A DNA stretch of 64,000 nt from Agapanthus africanus (GCA_030015575.1 CM057339.1:770118809-770182808), one strand, 5' to 3'. Counted from the first letter of the stretch, positions 45,089-57,348 are shown. Translations and numbers: made by a program. The notes: generated by a model from the sequence alone, not told the origin.

Positions 45089-47487
45089 CACGTCCCGCTT
45101 CTCAAAATACGGAAATACGGAGAGCAACGAAAATCAGCCGTGTTACCTATGGTAAGAAAAGATCCTTCCATAATCATATAAATGTTGTCTAGCTAAACCT
45201 GTCAATATAACGTCCAGAACAGAATAGATTACACAGATAATCATGCTGCAACGGAACCACAAAGAATACTAACAGTAGGTCCATAAGATAAATAGATGCA
45301 AAAATAAGATTCTGATACAATAGATTCGAAATAAGACAAGATCCGAAAAGACATAAATCTTAATGTCCCATAAGGACACACATGCTAAAAGCTAACTTAA
45401 AAAAAGAAATAAACCTACATACTACTGATATTTGGCAAACTCCTGATAATCGCTCTGATCCTGCTCGGCCTGAAAATCCGCCTCTAAACCTGAGATGGTA
45501 AGTCCCAGGGATATCAGAACATCCCAACAAGTACTCAATTGTAATAGTATGTGTGTGTGATTGCATGAATATGTGAGTGTAGTGAAACCCGCGTACACAT
45601 GTAGATATAAATATGACAGTAATATGAAGTAAGTATATAAGTCATATCCTAATTGGTCACTAAAAGGATAATTTATCCGATCATGAGTTTGAGTGTGTAC
45701 GTCAACCTCTGCAAGAGTATTTCCAATCCAAAGGTAAAGCCCCAGGGATAAGGAAACACGAGCCCAAATGTGGAATGAACAAACGACCGTATATAGCCCG
45801 GTACGAGCTGTACGAACAAGCGACCGATATAGCCCGGTATGAGCTGTAGGAACAAACAACCGATATAGCCCGGTACGAGCCGCCGACAATGGAACACCCG
45901 AGATCCTGTTGAACGAATGCACGCTCAAACTAGCTTAACACCCCGCGTATTTATAACTAACATGGCTGTGAACTCAAATGCTGACTGCACTGGAACTTGT
46001 AATATCATGTTAACGGTATGGAATAGAAACTTGTAAACAAGAATAAATGATGTCATGGCATGTAATTCAGTATTCTAACTAGTAATCTCGTGTATGTTGA
46101 TGATACGGAGTGAAGCATATTAAGCATTGAGTATAGATTATGAAAATATTAGAATTGGGTAGGATATTGTTATATAATTTAAATGATATCATAGTTTAAG
46201 GAACAACATAGTTACAAGTCAGCTAGTGTGTATTATTCACCAGTACGCAATAGCATACATTAAAGATCATAAAAATAAAGCAGATTAATTCACTAATTAA
46301 TATTGCATAAATTAGGTGAATATATTGACATAAAATAAAGTGTACAAAAATAGCATCTCATTTATACTATTTTGTTAACTATATTATAGATATACTTATT
46401 ATTTTTCCTAATTCCTAACCACTGAATGGCTAGTATATATATTAAAGAAAGCTTAACAAACTTTCAAAATTTATTTGTATGTAATTATATTTCCTTATAG
46501 ATTCACGCATAATAAATTCTGTCAACTTTACTTTAAATACGTTGAATTACCAATACATTATTAACTGCTGGAAACATATGACTTTGTATTGTTAAGGTAT
46601 ATAAAGTTGCGTTCTAACACAGTTTTATTCAAACAATGTAGGTTAATGATATATTTGGAGAATCGCCGATGTTGTATTGACAAAAAATAAAGAGCAAGAT
46701 ACAAACACGATGAACAGAACGATGGAGACGACGGTCACAAAACAAACCGACGATGCAGAACAAGACCTGATGCACGATCCACGCTGTATTTCGGCTATAG
46801 TGCTGCTCGGTGATCGAAGAAGAAATAAGTTGTCAGTGAATTCTGGAGTCCTCGGGTATGGGGTCGAGGGATTCTCGGCTGTAGGGGTTCTCGTCGGTAT
46901 TAAGGGGATCTCGTTTCTAGGGCTGGAGGTTGATTGGGTTATGGTTCTTATGAAGGAGGAAATCGGGTCTGGGTTGATGGAGGCGGTGGCGCAAGGTTGA
47001 GTTCGGGCTCGATGGTGAAGGAGGTTGGTTTTTAAGGGAGTTGGGTTTGGTTGTTGATGATGAGGTTGGTGATCGAAGGTGGAGGTGTTCGGGTCTGGAT
47101 GGGATGCGGTGAATCAAGGGTGAGCGACGGCGGATGAAAAGGTGGCGGTTGTGGATCTCAACGAGGTGCTGGAAGCGATAGTGAAGGATGGGTGTGGTTG
47201 GAGGTTGAAGGCTTGGTGAGGATTTTGGAGGAGATGAGTTTTTTTGGGTTAGGGATCAATGATATTGGAGGATGGAAGTGAAAAGATTGAGGTGATGATG
47301 ATGTGGTGATTGGTTTTTTTTTATATATATAAGGGGAAGAGAGAGAAGGAGAGAGAGATTTGTTTATGATATTATATTGGATGAAGTTAGTATATGTCTA
47401 TATATAGAGATTATATAGAGATTGGTTAAATTAGTGGATTAGTTAAAGATTTTATTATAATAAGGAGATATAATTATTGATGATATA

Positions 47488-47495
<8 letters not shown>

Positions 47496-47573
<78 letters not shown>
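47496..47573. repeat. (AT)n-(GA)n compound microsatellite
   Basis: About 17 AT units followed by about 21 GA units, ending at the left border of the MITE. Confidence 0.9.
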
Positions 47574-47579
<6 letters not shown>

Positions 47580-47939
47580 GCCATAGGAGGGGATTTCCTC
47601 CTATGGCGTTGAAAAAATACAATCTCCATCATTTTTTCCGACGATCGGCATACATCGTCATCATCGTTATCATCTAAGATGTACATACATCAAATTTCAT
47701 GTGATTCCACCACTTTTTCACTGTTGAATTAGCAATATAAAAAGTTCTATTGTTGGTAAACCATTAATTTTGCACCAACTAAATCAACGGTAAAAAAATG
47801 GTATAATCATATGAAATTTGGTATATCTACATCTTAGATGATAAAGATGGAGGTGATGTATGCCGATCGTCGAAAAAAATCATGAAGCGTGCATTTTTCC
47901 GACGCCATAGGAGGAAATTCCCTTCTATGACACCTTTCC
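47574..47939. mobile_element. Foldback MITE in the Gypsy-2 LTR
   Basis: The two halves are inverted repeats over most of their length: CCATAGGAGG...CCTCCTATGGCG near the left end mirrors CGCCATAGGAGGAAATTCCC near the right end. The blocks GACGATCGGCATACATC, ATCATCTAAGATGTA and CAAATTTCAT recur in reverse. About 365 bp, non-coding, with the left terminus also forming its own 10-bp hairpin. No convincing target duplication. Confidence 0.78.
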
Positions 47940-48229
47940 TCCATTAACCTCATATATATATATATTGATTTGTTTAATTTGTTTCCACCAATGTATATAT
48001 CATGCCATATAACGTGGGATACTAACTAAATGTAAATAAATTAACGTATTTTACTTAAAATTAAAGATTATCATATCAAAAATTATATATACCAAAAGAT
48101 GATATGAACATATTAGCAACCAACCATTCATTACGTAAAATAAATTCTAAAATTATAAGAATAGTTTTATTAATGAAAACAATATTCTGATAAATCTAAA
48201 AAATACTGTATCCAAACTAGGATGTTACA

Positions 48230-48250
48230 TCCAACCCACCTCGCAAGAAA
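48230..48250 (-). other. Gypsy-2 polypurine tract region
   Basis: The minus strand reads GCGAGGTGGGTTGGA immediately before the LTR start TGTAACATCC, preceded by GAGGACGAAATTTC, a phrase typical of the end of plant chromovirus internal regions. Confidence 0.7.
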
Positions 48251-48284
48251 TTTCGTCCTCTAAATTGGAAGAACGAACTACAAT

Positions 48285-48662
48285 ATTTAAGGAAACAGAT
48301 GAGGATACTTTTGACGGATCTCGTCCTTACGCTTCCAAGTGGATTCTTTACATGAACGTTCGCCCCAAGATAAAAGAGCTAAAGGAATGACCTTGTTCCT
48401 TAACACTCTCTCTACGATCGACAATGGCTGAAGGTTGCTCTTCATACTAGAGATCAGTGCTCAAAGTTAATTCAGAGTGATCGAGAACATGGCCGTCATC
48501 ACGAACGTACCGACGTAACTGAGACACGTGAAATATATCGTGTACACCAGCCAAAGAGGATGGTAAAGCCAATCTGTAGGCCACCACTCCAACATGCTCC
48601 ACAATCTCGAATGGTCCGATAAACGAGGGACTGCGTTTCCAACGACTACCGAATCTAATCAC
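48285..48662 (-). pseudogene. Integrase C-terminal end and chromodomain
   Basis: FGSRWKRSPSFIGPFEIVEH and VGVVAYRLALPSSLAGVHDI then FHVSQLRRYVRDD are the GPF/Y-type end of a Gypsy integrase. After a frameshift, VIPLALLSWGERSCKESTW and KRKDEIRQKYPHLFP follow, matching the chromodomain that targets chromoviruses to chromatin (W-E-x-E-x2-M/I pattern). It ends shortly before the PPT. Confidence 0.8.
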
Positions 48663-49286
48663 TCATCGAGTTTGCGAAATTTTAAGGAACACATGGTCTT
48701 CTACACCAAACTCAAGTGGTCTTTGAGTAGTATCTGTCCACCTCTTCTGACGATGTTGTGCTGCCTTGATACGATTTCTGATTGACTGGACCATATCAAT
48801 GGTTTGGGTTATGAGCTCCGGTCCTAGCAATTTTCTTTCTCCCACTTCATCCCAGTAAAGAGGGGAACAACACTTATGTCCGTAGAGTACCATGAACGGA
48901 GCCATCTGTATGCTTGCTTGGTAACTATTGTTATAAGAGAATTCCACCAAGTGCAGGTGATCTTCCCACGATCCCTTGAAATCCAGCATACAATCCCTTA
49001 ACATATCTTTAATATCTGTATAGTACGCTCAGAATGTCCGTTCGTGGGAGGGTGGTAATCCGTACTGTAATTAAGGTGGATACTATGACTTAGGTCCCTA
49101 AACTCCTAAACTCTCTTGCAAGCTTCTCCATAAATTTGAGAGGAATCTTATGTCTCTGTCTCATACGATAATGATAGGCATTCTATGTAACCTCACGATC
49201 TCTTGCATATACTTCTCTACAAACATCTCCGTCGATTGTCCCATTCGAAAAGGTAGAAAATAGGCCGTCTTTGTGAGACGGTCAAT
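48663..49286 (-). pseudogene. Gypsy-2 integrase core, distal part
   Basis: The minus strand resumes with IDRLTKTAYFLPFRMGQS and TEMFVEKYMQEIVRLH, then, after stops, MLDFKGSWEDHLHLVEFSYN, NSYQASIQMAPFMVLYG and RCRSPL-like (CCSPLYWDEVGE), the usual downstream half of the integrase core. It is separated from its upstream half by the solo LTR at 49292-52070, with GATGA at both junctions. Confidence 0.83.
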
Positions 49287-49291
49287 GATGA
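49287..49291. repeat. Target-site duplication, left (GATGA)
   Basis: GATGA immediately before TGTCATGCCCC. An identical copy at 52071-52075. Confidence 0.85.
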
Positions 49292-51513
49292 TGTCATGCC
49301 CCTCTTCCCAGTAGACGGAAATGGTGATGTGGCAAGCCGCAACGTATTTACTAAGAAATAAATACGTTAATCGTAATGAATCAATATATAAAAATGATCA
49401 AGAATGACAAGGGTAATAAAATAAACATAAACTTTATTTACATTCAATTTTATATACAACTGTTTGAAATGAAAAGATACAATGATATAAAGCAAATGCC
49501 TAAACAATGGCATACAGAAAATAAGTGCAAGAAGAACTAGTAGTCCGGCTGAGTTGTAAGCTGGTCCAAATCCTTCTGGCTCGGCTCTGTCTCCTCAGAG
49601 TCTGGTCCTCCTGACGAATATTCTAAAGAAAGAAATAGAAAGGAATGTTGTCGGCAAACTAACGCTCGGTAAGTCCCAAAAGAAGAAAGAGAAGATAGTA
49701 TATTAAGTGAAATGAACGGTAAAGTGTATATGACTGATTATTGGTAAATGATAGTTATTAAAACATGGTGATTTATAGTTTAGTAAAGAAGGTATTCATG
49801 TATACGAGAAGAGTCCATCTTACCCCGTAGACTATGGTAACATGTAGTACAAGGCCCCGTCATAACCCATGGGACAACGACACGAGAATTCATATAGGTG
49901 TCTTTTAAGTAACCTCTCGTGCCACGATATACGTTCTGTACCAATCTACCCCTTTATCCCCGCGTAATGTATTGTATAGGTTATATTTACAAGTCTTTCC
50001 AAAACCATGGATACAAAATGTTCAGGTATTCATGTTCAGGATGTAATCAAGTAGCCATGTCAAGTTCATATCAAGTTATAACCATGGTTCGGTCAAGTCA
50101 AGTCAAGTATACATGTTTAATATTGATGTTTGAATTCGAGTATTCATGTTCATGATCAAGTATTTGTGTTGATTTTGGATTCAGGTTTGATGTTAGACTT
50201 AGACTGAGTCAAACACTTGTAAACTGATTTAAACTCTTGAATCTTAGGTTCGGGAATTATCGGCAACTGCTGCACATGGACGGCAGGATTTGTGTCTTTT
50301 TACAAGACAATTGCTATTGATAACTCCTGTTAAGTTTTCTAATCTGAATAGGTAAGTACTCACTTTCACCGGCTCCCTGGGGCTCAAGAGAATTGATCCC
50401 GCTTAAACCCATATTTACTAGAATCCTTAAATATTGTTTTGTATATCTCGAGGGGGTTTTATGAAAAATATATTAATATGGATTAAAAACAAAACCTCGA
50501 GGGCGATTTGTATTACATAGGGGTTTCATGAGTATGTGTTTTAAGTAGTGGGGCATTTTCATAATAAATACTTAGCTTTCAAAAGTTTATGGTATTTTAG
50601 TGAAAAATAGTCTTTTCAGTAACTTGATAGTATTTTATTGACATTTTTAATCTTTCATTTTTATAAAAATATAGTTTCATAATATAATGAAAATATGGAT
50701 TTATAATTTTATATAATTTTTAATTTTTAGGAAATTAGTTTTATTTAGAAAATTCGTTTTTCTTAAAAACTGTATTTATATCCTTTCGAGATCGAATACT
50801 CCGTGAGGAGTGCTGCGTCTCGTTATATTATCCTCAGGATGTGTAATAATCCGCACCATCCATTAATGTCCCCTAACAAGGGTTGTAGATGCATAATTGC
50901 AAAGAAATATGAAATACCGTTTTAAAAGAAACCAGTTTTAAAGTATGTGATATTTTATTGTAAGATCATTCTTCAATAAAAAATACATACAATTAGGTAT
51001 TGTGCTATGAAACCAAAGTGTATGTGTGGGGTAGGTCGTTGCCCCGTGAAGTTTTTCCTAAAGATATAGTTTTAACGAAAACGAAAAGAATGATATTAAT
51101 GTTCAAGGTATTTTAATGAAAAAGTTTAATTATGGATGTTTCATATGAGATTCTTGGTTAAACTTGATTCTAAACATTGGTATTTAAGGTTACAAGTAAT
51201 GTGTAAAAATTAGGTTGAACAAAGTATAAAGCAAAGGAGTTTCTAGGGTTTAGAAAAAGGATATTTGGTAATAACTCCACTTACAGATATAAGTTTTAAA
51301 GTTGAATTTCAATGAAGAGAAAAAGAGTTTGGGAGGGACTTACGGTTTGAATATGTTAAGAAGAGATTAAGGAAGAGGAGGGAGGCTTCGTGGTGTCGCG
51401 GGAGCTCCGGAATCGGCTTCGATTTTCGACGGAAGAAGCTTGCTCGCTAACTCCACTTTACCCCACTTGCACTTAGGTACTTTTGAGAGAGTTTTTGCTA
51501 GAATTTGGGGTGG

Positions 51514-51521
51514 TATTTATA
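51514..51521 (-). promoter_or_regulatory. LTR TATA box
   Basis: TATAAATA on the minus strand, in the solo LTR, about 550 bases from the LTR start. Same box as at 5962-5969. Confidence 0.5.
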
Positions 51522-51894
51522 GTGGATAATTAGGATTTGGGAATTAAAAATGTGGATTAAAAAAGTATTAAAATGATGTTAAATGGTGAAATGAAAGGCC
51601 TCTGTTTGATTGCAGGGAAATCAAACAGAGCAGAGGAGTTGAAGGGAGTTGAAGAGACGAGTGTGCAAAGTACGGAGTTCATTGGACTCATCTGACCCGT
51701 CCCCGCCCGCCCTAGGGCACATTTGGCCGGTTGATCTTGAGGCAAATGCCCCGATATTCGTGCTACCAGATCAACTTTGTATTTACACTATTTTCTACAT
51801 GTTTGATTTTCTGAACTTTCATTTCCCCGTGTATTGAACGTGCAATTTTTTGGACTTCCAAAAAGTTAAAAAGAAAAATTCAGAAAAAATTATG

Positions 51895-51965
51895 TCCGAT
51901 GGGAATCGAACACACAGGCTACGTCACAGCAGTGCAAGGCTTTACCAGTGAGATACAAGTTATTT
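51895..51965 (-). other. tRNA-like segment inside LTR
   Basis: On the minus strand: TATCTCACTGGTAAAG (A-box-like) and GTTCGATTCCC (a perfect B box), with CCTTGCACTGC between. A diverged counterpart of 6326-6395, in the same relative position upstream of the TATA box. Confidence 0.5.
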
Positions 51966-52070
51966 CTTGCTTTTGTTTAACAACAGTGACTTATAACTCA
52001 TACACAGGCTGTCAAACTCTTTTCTGTATTAACAGGAAAATTTTATGCACAGAGATTTCAGAGTCATTAC

Positions 52071-52075
52071 AGATG
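52071..52075. repeat. Target-site duplication, right (GATGA)
   Basis: Matches 49287-49291 exactly and directly follows the LTR terminus CATTACA. Confidence 0.85.
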
Positions 52076-52459
52076 ACCCAAATAACGTTATTGCTCTTAG
52101 GGCTCCACGGTAAAGCCGTCATGAAGTCCATAATGATGTGTTCCCACTTCCACTGAAGAATGGGAAGTGGTTGCAAAAGACTAGCCACTCGCTGATGTTC
52201 GGGCTTCACCGGCTGACACACTAGGTATTTTGACACATAGCGGGCAATCTCCTTTTTCATGCCATTCCACCAAGTGTTGTCTAATATCTCTATACATCTT
52301 GGTGCCATCCGAATGCACCGAATAGGTTGAACCGTGCGCTGCCTCTCGAACATCGCTCTTTGGCATGCATAACTGACTGCCGAATCTTAAAGAACCATCT
52401 TCGTGTATCAATAAGTCTGTTCTCAATCCGGCCTCTACCAAACCCTGGAACTTCTGCAA
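52071..52459 (-). pseudogene. Gypsy-2 integrase, zinc-binding and proximal core
   Basis: SLRFGSQLCMPKSDVREAA, then TMYSVHSDGTKMYRDIRQ-like (YSVHSDGTKMYRD), WWNGMKKEIARYVSKYLVC, and, in the other frame, WKWEHIIMDFMTALPWSPK and NNVIWVI: the HHCC region and the start of the core. A frameshift near 52.3 kb separates the two parts. Interrupted at 52071 by the solo LTR. Confidence 0.85.
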
Positions 52460-52484
52460 TTGCAGGTCTCTAGCCTATGCAGCT

Positions 52485-53000
52485 TTAATACGATCTACTA
52501 ACGAAGACTGCACTTGTAGCTGCCAATATTGTCCGTGTGTCCCCTTGTTTTACCACCTCTAAATCAAGTTTCCGAAACTCATCAAGAATATCCTTCTGAC
52601 TAGTCAACAACATCGCTGTTGGTCTCCAATTTAGAGCATCTGGTACCACATTCACCCTTCCGGGATGATATTGCAAATCGAGATTGTAATTGGCCATGAA
52701 CTCCAACCACCTGTGTTGTTTCATATTTAACTCATTTTGCATGAACATATATTTCAAGCTCTTATGATCCGTATAGACTTCAACCCATTCTCCTAAGAGA
52801 TGATGCCTTCAAATCTTCAAAGAAAAAATAACCGCGGCCAGCTCTAAATCATGGGTTGGGTAATTCTTCTTGTGTGTCCTCAGTTGACGCGGGGCATAAG
52901 CTACAACACTTACATGCTGTATCAAGACGTAGCCTAGCTATTTACCGGAAGCGTCACTATGAATTACCAGTCATCCTGTCCCATATGGTACGGTTAATAT
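52485..53000 (-). pseudogene. Gypsy-2 RNase H
   Basis: Recognisable minus-strand pieces: [22 protein letters not shown] upstream, then MKYMFMQNELNMKQHRWLEF and [20 protein letters not shown]. Typical RNase H end followed by a linker with LQSSLVDRIKAA-like sequence. Stops and an altered start-proximal part. Confidence 0.75.
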
Positions 53001-53108
53001 CAGTGCAGTGGTAAGTTTCTCTTTCAATGAATTGAATGCTCGATTGTATTCATCTAACCATACGAACGGTACTCCCTTCCGAGTAAGCCTTGTCAACGGC
53101 TCAGTTGC

Positions 53109-53942
53109 TCATGCAAAATCTTTGACAAATCTTCGGCAGTACCCTGCGAGTCCTAAGAAACTTCTGATCTCTGCTATTGACTTTGGTGCCAACCAGTCTT
53201 TAACTGCTTCAATCTTTGCCAGGTTTACCAAGATACCATCTCCGGAAACGATGTGGCCCAAAAACTGAACTTGTTCAAGCCAGAACTCGCATTTACTATG
53301 TTTGGCATATAACTTCTCCTGTCTCAGTATCTGCAATACGATCCTCAAATGTTTGGCATGCTCCTACTTTCTTTTCGAGTGCACAAGAATGTCGTCCATG
53401 AAAACTACGATAAACTGATCGAGGTATTGCGAGAAAACTCGGTCCATTAAATCCATGAACACGACTGGGGTATTAGGAACACCGAACGACATAACTAAAA
53501 ACTTATAATGACCGTACCGAGTTTTGAAAGCCGTCTTGCATACATCTTCCTTCTTAATCTGAACTTGATGGTATCCCGACCGAAGGTACAACTTAGAGAG
53601 CACCCGGGCACCACATAATTGATCAAACAAGTCATCAATTCGGGGTATAGGATAATTGTTTTTAATCGTAATCCGGTTCAACTCCAGGTAGTTAATGCGC
53701 ATACGTAACGAGCCTTCCTTCTTCTTCACTAGTAAAACTAGAGCACTCCACGGAGAATTACTTGGACGTATGAAACCCTTGCTAAGGAGGTCTTCTACCT
53801 GCTTTTTCAATTTCGCTAACTCAACTGGTGTCATCCTGTAAGGTGCCTTAGAAATCAGTGCCGTTCCTAGTATTAATTCTATCAAAAACCCCAAAACATG
53901 AGGCAGGGGTAATCCGGGTAAATCCTCGGGAAAGATATCCAA
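53109..53942 (-). pseudogene. Gypsy-2 reverse transcriptase
   Basis: Minus-strand order: [107 protein letters not shown], the catalytic [10 protein letters not shown], then, after a frameshift near 53.36 kb, [15 protein letters not shown] and [24 protein letters not shown] replaces the usual LDLRSGY, so a catalytic Asp is lost as well. Confidence 0.88.
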
Positions 53943-53948
53943 GAATCC

Positions 53949-54439
53949 CTAAACTACGACTGGTTCCAAACTCTCTTCAACCTCCATCGACGTTAGTATG
54001 CTGCTCTTCGGCTTCGCTCTAAACTCTATGGGTCTCAAAAGTTTGCTGCCCCTAACAAACACGAACTCTGGGTGGTTAGGAATGCAAAAGATTACGGTCT
54101 TGGCCCGACAATTAATATGTGCATGAAAAGTGCCCAACCAATCCATTCCTAAGACGAAATCATAATTACCGGTCCCGATCAGCAGGAAATCGGCGTAAAG
54201 ATCCCTGCCGCAAATTACTAGACAAAACTTGCACTCTAGGTTGGTGGCAACTACTCCATTGCCAGTGTGGATGTCTCAATCTCTAATCACTGTTTCGTAT
54301 GGTATAGAGTGTGTTGTGGCAAAAGTAGAAGACATAAAATAATGTGAAGCACTGGAATCGAAAGGTGCTTTAGCAAGAACAGAATAAACTAGAATGGTAC
54401 CTGAAATGACATCCTCTGATGCCTCCGCCTGCTCAGCCG
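53949..54439 (-). pseudogene. Gypsy-2 aspartic protease
   Basis: The minus strand reads TLTAEQAEASEDVISGTILV, then FDSSASHYF where DSGASH is expected, so the active-site Gly is Ser. Next a distal part with MDWLGTFHAHINCRAKTVIF and the linker toward RT. There is no intron at the VISG|TILV position, unlike Gypsy-1 at 9221-9309. Confidence 0.78.
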
Positions 54440-55472
54440 TCAGGGTAAAGGTTCGCCCCTGACCACGACCTGTGTTGCCTCGCCTCTGATCAAAAAGTTG
54501 CTTCTGGGGGACAAGTCCCTTCTATTGTTGGTTTCGCCAATCTGGTGGTCACTAGCACCACAGACCAAAGACAGACACTTGGCCCGACGGCAATTCCTCT
54601 CAATGTGTTCCAGCATCTGAGAGTATCCACAAACCAAAAATCCTTGCTGTGGTGGGGCTGCGGGACGCTTCATCTGAACTTCTCCATGCTGTTTAACTGA
54701 AATCTTTCATGTGTTTGATTCGCCGGGCACTTAAAACCTCCACTCTGAAATTTCTTCCTCTTATCTATAACTGCCTGCTGGCTGCATTTAATACCTTAGA
54801 ATAGGTTCCCAAATCATACGAAGCTAATTTCTCCTGTATCTCGAGAGCAAGGCATTGTAAAAATCTTTTGGCCTTGTCCTCCTCCTGAGATACCATTGAA
54901 GGAGAAAAACAACTAAGTCGGATAAACTCAACCACTACTTCATCCAATATGCGATCTCTCTAATGAAGACTGATAAAATGTTGCTCCATTTCGATTCTGG
55001 CCGACCTGGGGAAGAATTTCTCAAGAAAAGCAGTCTAGAAGTCAGTCCATGCAATCGGTTTCTTTAACCTGTTCTCTTCTGCGAGCCACCAAATTCTAGC
55101 TACATCCTGTAGCCGAATCTTGACTATGTCCACTCTATCCTCCTTTAGAACTCGGGCAGCTGACAGCAAATTCTCCATATCGACGATCCACTGCTCGGTA
55201 TCTAGTGGACCGCTCGAACTAGTGAAAACTGCCAGCTGCAGTCTCCTGAAATCAGCGACACTGCCCGGACGTCTACCTTCACGAAACTCAGCCACCTTAT
55301 TCAAGGATGCAGCAGCAGTCTGCTGAGAAAGGAGTAGACCCTCCTGCAGTATGCCAGTCTGCTGCTGTTGGTTTTTTAACATGCCACGTATAACCCCAAG
55401 TAATGCAGCATTGTTGGCATTCCTCCCATACACCCGCAAATTTTGTTTCGCTATGATTCCAAAGTCAAACAA
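54440..55472 (-). pseudogene. Gypsy-2 gag (capsid and damaged zinc knuckles)
   Basis: Start-proximal Q-rich stretch (LKNQQQQTGIL), then FREGRRPGSVADFRRLQ, DTEQWIVDMENLLSAARV, VDIVKIRLQDVARIWWLAEE, followed after breaks by MDEVVVEFIRLSCFSPSMVS, AKRFLQCLALEIQEKLASYD and a zinc knuckle reading C-x2-S-x4-H-x4-C (second Cys lost) plus a partial second one. Three frames are needed; non-functional. Confidence 0.8.
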
Positions 55473-55789
55473 AATGAATGGTGAGGTTTAGTAACGGAAA
55501 CATGATTCAAGTTCAGAACACTAAAATAATTGAGCGCAAAAGAAAAGTAGATAATACAGTATAATCAAATCAATGGATATGAATTAATGGTAGATCTCTA
55601 AGTTACTCATACAAAATACCGTATTATAACCATGCCGTGGTATATGGGTACAATATCGTAACTCTATCTAAGTCGCCTGAATTCTACAATCAGAATCAAA
55701 ACAATATGCAGTATGACACACTGAGGGAAGTCTAAACACGTGATTCTAACCTAAAAGGTCGGCGGAACCAAGTCTAACTTCAATGTCAA

Positions 55790-55805
55790 CCTGGCTCTGA
55801 TACCA
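55790..55805 (-). other. Primer-binding site (initiator tRNA-Met)
   Basis: Minus-strand TGGTATCAGAGCCAGG, nine bases after the 5' LTR end (GTGACA, then AGGTTTTGT). A complete match to the standard plant initiator-tRNA-Met PBS. Confirms element orientation. Confidence 0.9.
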
Positions 55806-55814
55806 ACAAAACCT

Positions 55815-57348
55815 TGTCACGCTCTGCTTCCCAAAATATGGAAATACGAAGAGCAACGAAGGCCAACCGTGCTATCTAAGGTAAGGAAAGATCCTTCCAT
55901 AGTCACATAAAGGCTGTTTGGCTAAACCTGTCAATATAATGTCCAGAATAGAATAGATAACACAGATAATCATGCTGCAATGGAACAACAAAGAATACTA
56001 ACAATAGGTCTATAAGATAAATATATGCAAAAATAAGGTTCTGATACAATAAGTTCGAAATAAGACAAGATCCGAAAAGAGACACATAAATCCTAATGTC
56101 CCACAAGAGTGCTCATTCTAAAAGCTAACTGAAAAAAGAAATGTACTTACAGACCACTGATCTTCGCCAAACTCCTAATAATCGCTCTGATTCTGCTCGA
56201 CCTGAAAATCCGTCTCTAAACCTGAGATGGCAAGTCTCAGAGATGTCAGAACATCCCAACAAGTACTCAATCATAATAGTGTGTGAATGTGTGTAGCATG
56301 AATATGTGAGTGTAGTGAAGCCCGCGTGCACATGTAGATATAGATATGGTAGTAATATGAAGCAAGCATGTAAACATGTCAAGTCGATTAAGTCATATCT
56401 TAGTTGGTCACTAAAAGGATAATCTATCCTATCGTGAGTTTGAGTCTGTATGTCAACCTCTGCAGGAGTATTCCCAATCAAAGAATAGAGTCCCATAGGC
56501 AAGAAAACACGGGCCCAAATTTGAAATGAACAAGCGACCGTATATAGCTCGGTATGAGCTGTAGGAACAAGCGACCGATATAAATCGATACGAGCTACAG
56601 TGACAAGTGACCAATATAGCCCGGTACGAGCTGTAGTAACAAGCGACCGATATAGCCCGGTACGAGCTTTCGGCAATGAGACTCCTGAGATCCTGTTGAA
56701 CAAATGCACGCTCAAACTACCCCAACACCCCGCGTATTTATAACTAACATGGCAGAGAACTCGACCACTGAATAAAATGCTGACTGGACTGGAATTTGTA
56801 ATATCATGTTAAAGACATGGAATAGAAACTTGTAAACATGGATAAATGATGTCATGGCATGGAATTCAGCATTCTAACGAGTGATCTCGTGTATGTTGAA
56901 GATACGGAGTGAAGCATGTTAAGTAATGAGTATAGATTATGAAAATATTAGAATTGGATAGGATATTGTTATATAATTTAAATGATATCATTGTTTAAGA
57001 AACAACATAGATACAAGCCAGCTAGTGTGTTTTACTCACCAGTACGCGATAGCATACATTAAAGATCATAAAAATAAAGCAGATTAATTCACTAATTAAT
57101 ATTGCATAAATTAGGTGAATATATTGACATACAATAAAGTGTACAAAAATAGCATGTCATCTATACTATTATGTTAACTATATTATAGATATACTAATTA
57201 TATTTTCCTAATCACCGAATGACTAATATATATACATTAAAGAAAGCTTAACAAACTTTCAAAATTTATTTGTATGTAATTATATTTCCTTATAGATTCA
57301 TGCGTAATCAATTACCGTCAACTTTACTTTTAAATACGTTGAATTACT
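55815..57348 (-). repeat. Gypsy-2 5' LTR (distal part)
   Basis: The minus strand ends AGCAGAGCGTGACA at 55815. It matches 45089-46552 closely up to GTTGAATTAC, where the Tat-like LTR begins. The remaining half of the LTR should lie beyond the right-hand edge. Confidence 0.85.

Larger units (their letters stand above)
45089..48229 (-). repeat. Gypsy-2 3' LTR (about 3.1 kb)
   Basis: On the minus strand it starts TGTAACATCCTAG at 48229 after a G-rich tract and ends near 45089 (GAAGCGGGACGTGG). Its distal 1.46 kb (45089-46552) matches the 5' LTR at 55815-57347. Contains repeated ACCGATATAGCCCGGTACGAGC units at about 45.78-45.89 kb, equivalent to those at about 56.53-56.67 kb. An ORF at 46677-47000 is not recognised. 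Confidence 0.82.
49292..52070 (-). mobile_element. Solo LTR of the Gypsy-1 family in Gypsy-2 integrase
   Basis: Plus-strand TGTCATGCCCC...GTCATTACA; on its own transcript strand TGTAATGAC...GGGCATGACA, 2779 bp, flanked by a perfect GATGA duplication. Order on the transcript strand: tRNA-like segment, TATA box, then the long A+T-rich region and the GTTGTCGGC/GCTCGGTAAG part that matches 13733-16260. Removing it restores a continuous integrase reading frame, confirming a clean insertion followed by LTR-LTR recombination. Confidence 0.9.
45089..57348 (-). mobile_element. Gypsy-2 chromovirus, degenerate and nested
   Basis: A minus-strand Ty3/Gypsy element with 3' LTR 45089-48229, chromodomain, integrase, RNase H, RT, protease, gag, PBS and 5' LTR (55815 onward). 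The 5' LTR is cut at 57348 by the Tat-like element, so its other part lies beyond the window. A 2.78-kb solo LTR interrupts the integrase and a MITE interrupts the 3' LTR. Numerous stops and frameshifts; not functional. The integrase C-terminus and chromodomain-like end identify it as a chromovirus. Confidence 0.85.

Noticed and set aside
45422..45928. 168-codon ORF with repeated GLYRSLV-type units, and the similar one at 56125-56715
   Set aside because: They are translations of the repeated CCGATATAGCCCGGTACGAGC units in the two Gypsy-2 LTRs. No start context, and the unit number differs between copies.
51895..51965. Functional tRNA gene
   Set aside because: A and B boxes are present but acceptor and anticodon stems do not pair convincingly by eye. 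Kept only as tRNA-like.
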